NCBI RefSeq assembly: GCF_945957345.1
Contig: NZ_CAMFKW010000019.1
Location: forward strand, 1-64,000
DNA length: 64,000 nt
Source of the DNA: an uncultured Allobosea sp.
GTDB lineage: Bacteria; Pseudomonadota; Alphaproteobacteria; Rhizobiales; Beijerinckiaceae
Direction: 5' to 3'
Position 1 is the first letter of the stretch, and every line of letters starts with the position of its first letter. Positions 56,476 to 64,000 of this stretch are shown here, piece after piece. The position numbers and the translations under genes were made by a program. The notes under the pieces were generated by a model. The model made no database searches and was not told where the DNA came from. It worked only from the letters and a program-made list of their open reading frames with translations.

Positions 56476-57453
56476 TCAACGCGACATGCGCACGGCCGTC
56501 TCCGAGAGCGAGACCATGGTGTTGTAGTTGTTGACGATCCAGTTGGCGTCTTTGGCCGCGCCGCGCCGGACATCGCCCTTGCTCTTGGCGAGCTTGTCGC
56601 TGAAATCGCGCAGCTTGCCGAGCCAGGAACTGGCCTGGCTCTCGATGAAGGGCACGCCCTTCGGCTCCTTGTCCTTGAACGCGTCCATCTCACGGACGGC
56701 GCCGGCATAATCGGCGACCGCGGCGTTGAAGGACTTGAGATCGACGATCGGGCTCTCGTTGCTCGGCATCAGGTCCATGACGGCGCGCGCATTGATCATG
56801 ATGTTGCGTACCTGCCAGCGGGCCGACTTGCCTTCGCGCTGCTCGATCGAGGCGAGCTCGCGCTGGTCGAGCCCGCGCTTGTAGACGCGCATCAGCGCAT
56901 CGAGCTTGGAGCGCTCCTCCAGGAAAGTCTTCGCAGCCGGCACCATCAGCGCATGCAGCTTCTGGCCCTCGGCGAGATTGTCGTCGCGATAGTCCTTGCG
57001 GTCGTAATAGCGCTCGGCCTTGGTGATCAGCGGCGCCAACTCCTGATACGCCTTGATATAGCGGCCCATGGTCTCGTCGATCGCCGGCAGCTTCGGCTCG
57101 CGGGCCATCGCCTCCTCGGCCTTCTTGATCTCGCCCGCCACGTCATAGAGGCTGTAGAGCCCATAGGTGATGTAGCGCTCCTTGCCGGTCGGGCCCTTCT
57201 TCATATCGACCCAGCTGCCATAGCGCTCCCAGGACTGGATGGCGCGCAATGTGCGGTTCATCAGCCCGGTATAGGCGTTCGATTTGGTGATCGCGGCCTG
57301 AAGGTCGTCATCGGTGGCCTTGCTCATGCTGCCGGCCGGCATCGTCGCGGCGCCTTGCGCCCAGCCGGCTTGAGGAGCCGCCAGAAGCAAGGCGGTGGCA
57401 CAGGCTGCGCCGTAGAAGAAAGCTCGGGTCAGCATCGTCTTATCCTTAGTCAT
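56476..57453 (-). CDS. DUF3829 (YiiG-like) exported protein
   Basis: 325 aa. A signal peptide ends near AAPQAGWAQ (about residue 33). The mature protein is almost all helical: KSNAYTGLMNRTLRAIQSW, EMDAFKDKEPKG and the C-terminal ANWIVNNYNTMVSLSETA fit DUF3829. Function is unknown; the family often occurs near stress or envelope genes. The start may be the ATG at 57453 or the one encoding MLTRAFF 18 nt later. It lies between a rhodanese gene and the CoxL-like gene on the same strand. Confidence 0.8.
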   Translation of the reverse strand: MTKDKTMLTRAFFYGAACATALLLAAPQAGWAQGAATMPAGSMSKATDDDLQAAITKSNAYTGLMNRTLRAIQSWERYGSWVDMKKGPTGKERYITYGLYSLYDVAGEIKKAEEAMAREPKLPAIDETMGRYIKAYQELAPLITKAERYYDRKDYRDDNLAEGQKLHALMVPAAKTFLEERSKLDALMRVYKRGLDQRELASIEQREGKSARWQVRNIMINARAVMDLMPSNESPIVDLKSFNAAVADYAGAVREMDAFKDKEPKGVPFIESQASSWLGKLRDFSDKLAKSKGDVRRGAAKDANWIVNNYNTMVSLSETAVRMSR

Positions 57454-57487
57454 GAGCGGCGTCGGGCGCGCGCGAAGCCTCGAGGCC

Positions 57488-57805
57488 TCAATCCTGCGCG
57501 ACCGGCTCGCCGTGCATCAGCCAGTCCTTGAAGCCGCCGGCATAATGGCTGTCGATGTCGAGCCCGGCCGACTGCGCGAATTCGAGCGCGCGCCGCGAGC
57601 GCACCCCCGCCGCGCAGGAGAGCACGATGCGCTTGCCCGGTTCGTTCGGCAGGTCGGCCGGATCGAATTGCGACAGGGGCCGCGACACCGAGCCCGGAAT
57701 ATGCCCGGCAGCGAATTCATGCGGCTCGCGGACATCGACCAGCAGGATGGAGCCATCGCTCAAGCCCGCCTTCACGGCGTCGATATCGAGGTCGTTCACG
57801 ATCAT
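57488..57805 (-). CDS. Single-domain rhodanese-like sulfurtransferase
   Basis: 105 aa. Rhodanese CH2A-type ILLVDVREPHEFAAGHIPGS and the active-site loop SCAAGVRS (Cys64) followed by GFKDWL. It transfers sulfane sulfur or acts as a persulfide carrier in the cytoplasm (no signal peptide). In leftward order it precedes the DUF3829 and CoxL-like genes. CoxL-type hydroxylases of the XDH branch need a sulfurated cofactor, but a link here is only contextual. Confidence 0.92.
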   Translation of the reverse strand: MIVNDLDIDAVKAGLSDGSILLVDVREPHEFAAGHIPGSVSRPLSQFDPADLPNEPGKRIVLSCAAGVRSRRALEFAQSAGLDIDSHYAGGFKDWLMHGEPVAQD

Positions 57806-57951
57806 GGGCAGGCCACTCCAGCTCGGTCGGCGAGCCGTTGAGATAAGGAGGCAATCCCGCTGGCGCCACCATCTGCAGGCGCTCGGAGATGCCGGAAACG
57901 AAAAGCAGCCGCGAAGCCTTGAGGCCGCGGCTGCCCGGTCGCGGAAAGTCC

Positions 57952-58392
57952 TCAGGCCTTCGGCGGAATACGCAGGACCCAGCCCGGCTGGATCAGGTCG
58001 GGATTCTTGACCGGCGGCGTATTGGCCTTGACGATCTCGGTGTATTTCGCGCCCTGGCCCTTGCCGTAATGCTCCTCGGCGATCTTCCAGAGCGTATCGC
58101 CCTTCTGCACCGTATAGAACACGGCGGCCGGAGCCTCCTTGGTCACGGCGAGCTCCGATTCGACCTGCGCCACGCCCGTCGTATTGCCGAGCGCGAGAAT
58201 GATCTTCTCTGCCTCTTCCGTCGAAACGGCCTTGCCGGACACCTTCACCTTATCGCCGTCGATCTGGATATTGACGTCGGAAGGCAGGCCGTGCCCCGCA
58301 AGTTCCTTCTGCAGATCGTCGGCGGTCGCCGCCTTGGCCGAGCCGCCGAAGATCTTGGCACCGGCATCCTTGATGAAACTGAACAGACCCAT
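57952..58392 (-). CDS. BON-LysM protein (Kbp/YgaU-like)
   Basis: 146 aa. A BON domain (about residues 25-82: ADDLQKELAGHGL, VKVSGKAVSTEEAEKIILALG) is followed by a LysM domain (about residues 92-143: FYTVQKGDTLWKIAEEHYGKG ends the first helix, then LIQPGWVLRIP). In E. coli this architecture is the K+-binding protein Kbp. It has no signal peptide. The ATG at 58390-58392 gives the family N-terminus MGLFSFIKDAGAKIFG. Confidence 0.93.
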   Translation of the reverse strand: MGLFSFIKDAGAKIFGGSAKAATADDLQKELAGHGLPSDVNIQIDGDKVKVSGKAVSTEEAEKIILALGNTTGVAQVESELAVTKEAPAAVFYTVQKGDTLWKIAEEHYGKGQGAKYTEIVKANTPPVKNPDLIQPGWVLRIPPKA

Positions 58393-58571
58393 TGAGCAAA
58401 CCTCCTCGTGTCGCGGCGCTATCAAGCCCTGTCGGGCCGCCCTATGCAAGTCGCAGTGGAAAAGGTGTTTTGCTTGCCGGCTAGCGCCGATTGCGCATAA
58501 GCGGCCCCGAACGGCCTTTCCCGCAAGGCCAGCGGCTGGCAAGAACGTCGCGAAAGCAACCGGAGCTTCCC

Positions 58572-60220
<1,649 letters not shown>

Positions 60221-60508
60221 GCGCGTGTTTCTTGGGTGATCGCCCAAGGAGCGGCTGGCAGCTGAGCAAGCGGCGGTTGTCATCCTGTGTGCGCCGCAGC
60301 GTGAAACGCTGCTGCGCAGACACGGGACCGCATGCCGCTTGAAGCTCCCTGCCTCACCACCTCCGCAAAGATGCCTTTTCCGGGGAACGGTCCCATGTCT
60401 GCACAGCGACATTTCATGCCGTAGCGCGCCCGGGATGACGCCGTTTGCTTGAAGGCAGAGCTCGCAAGGTCAGAGGATAGTGAAAGCCGCGGCCCCGCCG
60501 CGGCTTTT
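60221..60508. other. Gap with stem-loops between FNR and the YfhO-like gene
   Basis: No gene is seen. CTTGGG/CCCAAG forms a small hairpin at 60230-60247, and a longer stem (60286-60302 with 60306-60322, 15 of 17 pairs, loop GAA) follows. At the right end there is a terminator at 60483-60509. Confidence 0.6.
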
Positions 60509-60509
60509 T
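60483..60509. terminator. Terminator at the 3' end of the YfhO-like gene
   Basis: AAGCCGCGGC (60484-60493) pairs with GCCGCGGCTT (60497-60506). It is followed by TTTC rightward. Leftward the tail is TTTCAC. It abuts the stop codon of the leftward gene (60509-60511) and could end transcripts from both sides. Confidence 0.7.
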
Positions 60510-63028
60510 CAATGCGCGATCGGGTCGCCGGGAATCTGCACGGCGGCCGTGCCGTTGCGCGCGGGCTGGATCTGGCTCGGGCCGAGCCCCAGCGAATTGC
60601 GCACGCTCAAGGAAGGCCCCGGCAGCATCGGCATCTCGCCCGGCGCGGCGACGATCTGCGGCCCGCTCTGCTTCGGCGCTGGCGGCAAGGTATCCTCCGG
60701 CTCCTGCGGCTCGATGCGCGCCTTGAGCTCGGCGATCGCGCCCCAGAGCGGCTGGAAGCTGAAATGCACCTTATGCGTTCCGGCCGGCACCTGCACGGCG
60801 CGGAACAGCACATTGGCCCGCAGGATCTCGGTCTCGACGCCGTCGACCTCGGCTTTCCACCAGGGATGCCAGATGTCGTTGAGCACGACGAAGCCGGCGA
60901 CCGGGGTCGTGACCTCGATCTCGACATGGGCATTGCGGTAGCGCGTCAGCTTGACCTCGGCCTGAGCCGCGACCGGCCCCTCCGGCGTCGCGACCGGCGG
61001 CTCGTTGTCGAGCAGAACGGCCTGCGTCGGATCTGTCTCCGGCCAGCGGCCCGACAGCTTCATGCTCTCGAAATCGGCGAACTGCCAACCAGCGACGAAC
61101 TGTACGCGCGGCAGCGCCCGCGGGTTCTCGTAGACATAGCCCTGCTTGGTCCGGGCGATCAGGTGGAGGTCACCTTCGTTCAGGGCGTGGTCGACCTGCT
61201 CGATCGGAACGGGCGAGGCGATGTAGCGCAGGCCCAGCAGGTTCGCGAGCCGGCAGCGATAGGACGGGAAGAGCGGGGTGAACTTGCGGTCGGCCGGCTT
61301 GGCGATGCCGTCGCCGGTGCCGACGGCCTCCGAGAAGTCCTCCAGCCGCAGCGGATTGTAGCCCAGCGTATGGTCGAAGCCGTGAACCATGCCGGCATTC
61401 GGCCACTCGAAGCCCATGCCGAGCAGTTCGACCCGGTCGCGCCGCGGCGAACCCTCCGGCTGCGAGGTCAACTCCTTCAACAGCGCGATGGTGTCGTTCT
61501 TCGTGCGGGAATCCAGCACGTCATACATCTGCGGCGAGAGCGCGGTCGATTCGTTCGGGCCATTGTTGACGCCCAGATCGGCGGCGACCACGCCGGTGAC
61601 AAGGACCGCTGCAGCGGCCGTGCCGAGCGCCCCGCGCCAGCGCTGCAAAGCGAAGAACGCAGCTCCCGCGACCGCAAACCAGACCAGCGCCATCGCGACC
61701 GGCTTCCAGGCATCGGCGAGATGGCCCCAGTCACGCGAAATCCCGAGCGCGAGCACGATGGCGCCGAGAACCAGCGCCGCGCCGATGAGGAGGTCGCGAC
61801 GGAAGGAGGTCCCCGCCTCCGCCGTCAGGATGCGATGCAGGACATAGCCCGACAGGATCGCCGCCAGACCGCCGATCAGGAAAGTCGCGTCGGCCGGCCG
61901 GCGGAACTGCTTCACGCCGGGCAGGTAGTCATAGGTGAGGTGGAACAGCGGCGTGTAACGGCCGAGCGCGAACAGCACCATGAAGGCGAGCATCAGCGTC
62001 AGCGGGCGAACCGACCTGTCCCAGAGCCACCCGCGGGTCAGACCGGGCGCCAGCAGCAGCAGGAACGGCAGCGCGCCGAAATAGATCTGCGCCATGTTCT
62101 GCGAGAGATAGAGCACCTGCGGGTCGCCATAGGGTCCCCAGAACTCGACGGCGGGATCCTTGGCGCCATAGAGGTCGCCGACGATCGCGGAAAGCAGCGA
62201 CATCGGATGCAGCGAGCCGCGTGCCGCGATCGCGAAATCGATCTCGGGCCGCGTCGTCGCCTCGGCGAAGAGCCAGGTCCAGATCAACGGCATCGCAATG
62301 ATGGCAACCCCGACAATACTGGCAGCAGCGATCGGCGGCAGGCTCGCACGGAAGGCCGGCCAGCCGCCGGAAATCCAGTGCGCGACCACCATGGCCACCA
62401 GCACATAGCCGGCGAGCAGCGCGACCTGGTCGGGCTCCAGCACCATCATGCCGGCGGCAAGACCGGCGAAGACACCGGAGAGAATGGATGAGCGCTGCAG
62501 CATCCGCGCCGTCAGCCAGAAGGCGATGGCGAAGAAGGCGTAGCTCGCGATCTGCCCGACATGCTGGACGCGCCAGGCCGCCGAGGCGCCGAAGGCGAAG
62601 ACCAGCGCCGCCATCAGCCCGCCTGCCGCATGCCAGCCGCGATCGCGGAAGAACAGGATGAGCGCCAGCCCGCCGGCGAGCAGATGCGCCAGCACATAGG
62701 CATCGACCTCGCGGAAGCTCGGCGCCGGCGAGATCAGGGCGAGCAGGATCGCGGGCGAGAAGATCAGCGATTGCGGATCAGCGATCTGCGGCGAGCCGGC
62801 GAAGACGTTGTGATTCCAGAATGGGGACTGGCCGGTATGGATCGCGTTGGCGAGGAACTGCACCTGCGCCTGGAAATGCGCCTTGGCATCGAACGGAATC
62901 GTCACCGCCCCCGAAAGCCAGGGCCAGCACAGGATGCCCCATGCCACGACGAAACCGATGGCCGCCAGCAGGTAGCCGGCGCCCCTTGCATCAACGCGTC
63001 TCAACTGGACCCCCACGGTCCTCGGCAC
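60509..63028 (-). CDS. YfhO-like polytopic membrane protein
   Basis: 839 aa. About a dozen membrane helices occupy residues 15-530 (beginning YLLAAIGFVVAWGILCWPWL), with an early periplasmic loop PFDAKAHFQAQVQFL and SPFWNHNVFAGSPQIADPQ that resembles GT-C/YfhO proteins. The C-terminal 270 residues form a soluble beta-rich domain ending in a proline-rich tail. In Firmicutes YfhO glycosylates teichoic acids; in alphaproteobacteria the role is unknown, though sugar transfer to an envelope polymer is plausible. It stands alone. Confidence 0.82.
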   Translation of the reverse strand: MPRTVGVQLRRVDARGAGYLLAAIGFVVAWGILCWPWLSGAVTIPFDAKAHFQAQVQFLANAIHTGQSPFWNHNVFAGSPQIADPQSLIFSPAILLALISPAPSFREVDAYVLAHLLAGGLALILFFRDRGWHAAGGLMAALVFAFGASAAWRVQHVGQIASYAFFAIAFWLTARMLQRSSILSGVFAGLAAGMMVLEPDQVALLAGYVLVAMVVAHWISGGWPAFRASLPPIAAASIVGVAIIAMPLIWTWLFAEATTRPEIDFAIAARGSLHPMSLLSAIVGDLYGAKDPAVEFWGPYGDPQVLYLSQNMAQIYFGALPFLLLLAPGLTRGWLWDRSVRPLTLMLAFMVLFALGRYTPLFHLTYDYLPGVKQFRRPADATFLIGGLAAILSGYVLHRILTAEAGTSFRRDLLIGAALVLGAIVLALGISRDWGHLADAWKPVAMALVWFAVAGAAFFALQRWRGALGTAAAAVLVTGVVAADLGVNNGPNESTALSPQMYDVLDSRTKNDTIALLKELTSQPEGSPRRDRVELLGMGFEWPNAGMVHGFDHTLGYNPLRLEDFSEAVGTGDGIAKPADRKFTPLFPSYRCRLANLLGLRYIASPVPIEQVDHALNEGDLHLIARTKQGYVYENPRALPRVQFVAGWQFADFESMKLSGRWPETDPTQAVLLDNEPPVATPEGPVAAQAEVKLTRYRNAHVEIEVTTPVAGFVVLNDIWHPWWKAEVDGVETEILRANVLFRAVQVPAGTHKVHFSFQPLWGAIAELKARIEPQEPEDTLPPAPKQSGPQIVAAPGEMPMLPGPSLSVRNSLGLGPSQIQPARNGTAAVQIPGDPIAH

Positions 63029-63206
63029 GAACGGTCCCGCTTTGGGATCCTGTCTCCAGCCCTGTCAGTGGCCGGGACCATGACGCTGCGTACCTGAACC
63101 GAATCTGAACGTATTCACGCAGCCGTGAACGCGGCTGATGACAGGCTGAAGAATGCGGAAATGGGGAGGACGAAGGACGGGGTTACGGCGCCCCGAAACA
63201 CACCTC

Positions 63207-63298
63207 CGTCATGGTCGGGCTTGTCCCGACCATCCACGTCTTCACTGGTCGAGCATCGTGTTCAAGACGTGGATGCTCGCCACGAGGGCGAGCATGAC
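63207..63298. repeat. 90-bp multi-hairpin repeat, copy 2
   Basis: Same length and layout as the copy at 26661-26752: hairpin GGTCGGG/CCCGACC, central perfect stem CCACGTCTT (63234-63242) / AAGACGTGG (63264-63272), hairpin GCTCGCC/GGCGAGC. The outer thirds are almost identical between copies, while the central loop differs. It lies between the YfhO-like start and the puuD stop. Confidence 0.85.
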
Positions 63299-63309
63299 GG
63301 CTCAGGGTT

Positions 63310-64000
63310 TCAGCGCGCCGCCGCCAGCCAGCCCGCCAGCACCTGCCGCTCGGCCGGCGTCATCCCCGAGAGATTGTTCGGCGGCATCGCGTGGGTCATC
63401 ACGGCCTGCGTCCGGATGGCACGGGCATGGATCGCGATCTGCTCCGGCTCATGCAGCAGCACGCCCTTCGGCGCGATCTGGATGCCCGGCCAGGACGGTT
63501 CCGGCGCATGGCACATGGCGCAGCGCCCTGACACGATATTCGCGACCTGGGTCGGCGGCAGCGTCATTCCTGCCGGCAAGATGGTCTTGCCCGCCTCGCT
63601 CGCCTTGAGGCCGAGCTGCTCGCGCCCGCCCGGCGAGGACGACATCGCGACCCAGAAGGCGAGCCATAGCGCCAGGATCGCCACCGCCCAGCACCACCAG
63701 GGCGACTTGGCGTGATCGACATGGCGGATGTTGAAGAAATGCCGGATCAGTGCCCCGGCCACGATCACCAGCGCCACCAGCAGCGGGATCACCGTCGAAT
63801 TGGCATAGGTCACCGGATAATGGTTCGACAGCATCAGGAACAGCACCGGCAGGGTGATGTAGTTGTTATGCGTCGAGCGCTGCTTGGCGGCCTTGCCGTA
63901 TTTCGGGTCGGGCTTCTCGCCGGCGACCAGCGCGGCGATCACCTTCCGCTGGCCGGGCATGATGTTGAAGAAGACATTGGCGGTCATGATCGTCGCCATC
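63310..64000 (-). CDS. puuD: Urate hydroxylase PuuD, C-terminal part (start beyond window)
   Basis: The reading frame stays open to the right edge, so the N-terminal membrane part is missing. The visible 229 codons contain MTANVFFNIMPGQRKVI, KQRSTHNNYITLPVLFLML, two membrane helices, and a C-terminal cytochrome c domain with CAMCH and a Met ligand region (VMTHAMPPNNLSGMT). This architecture is that of PuuD, the membrane-bound urate oxidase of purine breakdown. Family call rests on recalled sequence features. Confidence 0.88.
   Translation of the reverse strand, partial: MATIMTANVFFNIMPGQRKVIAALVAGEKPDPKYGKAAKQRSTHNNYITLPVLFLMLSNHYPVTYANSTVIPLLVALVIVAGALIRHFFNIRHVDHAKSPWWCWAVAILALWLAFWVAMSSSPGGREQLGLKASEAGKTILPAGMTLPPTQVANIVSGRCAMCHAPEPSWPGIQIAPKGVLLHEPEQIAIHARAIRTQAVMTHAMPPNNLSGMTPAERQVLAGWLAAAR

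Noticed and set aside
60449..62491. 680-codon plus-strand frame opposite the YfhO-like gene
   Set aside because: Its product is a string of Arg, Gly and Asp typical of antisense to a membrane protein; the minus strand shows real membrane helices.

Overview
The window reads as a chromosomal segment of a GC-rich (roughly two-thirds G+C) alphaproteobacterium of the Hyphomicrobiales (Rhizobiales), plausibly Bosea-like. The evidence is a set of clade-typical genes (CckA, FlbT, FlaF, FliX, a FlbY-like protein, a TrxB-type ferredoxin-NADP reductase, a non-discriminating-type AspRS), a full CtrA site and an alphaproteobacterial GAAC-N7-GAAC SOS box. No tRNA, rRNA, CRISPR array, prophage or transposase gene was seen. 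The genus is inference from gene content only.

Layout. 1-5.6 kb: a truncated DUF192 protein, a large uncharacterised exported protein, a CatB-type acetyltransferase, and a leftward run (aspS, two small paralogous lipoproteins, a family-2 glycosyltransferase, an acyltransferase-3 membrane protein). 7.5-8.7 kb: RNase D. 8.8-14.7 kb: flagellar export and rod genes (fliP and fliO leftward; flgB-flgC-fliE-fliQ-fliR-flhB rightward). 14.8-24.1 kb: housekeeping and cell-cycle genes cckA, recA, alaS and icd. 24.4-26.7 kb: an exported protein, an SDR and a cupin dioxygenase. 26.8-39.1 kb: a second flagellar block (fliX divergent from flgI-rod-binding protein-flbY-like; a FlaG-like protein; two flagellins; flbT-flaF; flgE-flgK-flgL leftward). 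39.3-49.3 kb: YcjF/YcjX, SixA phosphatase, MoxR ATPase, a CPA2 antiporter, a PlcP/Agt-like lipid-remodelling gene pair, an SDR and a DMT exporter. 49.4-64 kb: an XRE-cupin regulator, diguanylate cyclase, HAD hydrolase, two c-type cytochromes, an orphan CoxL-like molybdenum hydroxylase, DUF3829, rhodanese, BON-LysM, GlcG/HbpS, ferredoxin-NADP reductase, a YfhO-like membrane protein and the 3' part of puuD.

How the parts connect. CckA sits directly behind flhB, and the divergent fliO/flgB promoter region carries a perfect TTAA-N7-TTAAC site. The local picture therefore fits the CckA-CtrA-flagellum hierarchy known from Caulobacter. FliX and FlbT/FlaF supply assembly checkpoints next to the structural genes they monitor.

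Non-coding highlights are a 263-bp near-palindromic element with 30-bp perfect terminal inverted repeats (47148-47410), two copies of a 90-bp multi-hairpin repeat (26661 and 63207), a smaller two-member palindrome family (24134 and 27189), and several strong terminators. I did not find an unmistakably new defence or biosynthetic system. The best candidates for new biology are the palindromic element, the orphan molybdenum hydroxylase lying among cytochromes, and the 612-aa exported protein at the left end.
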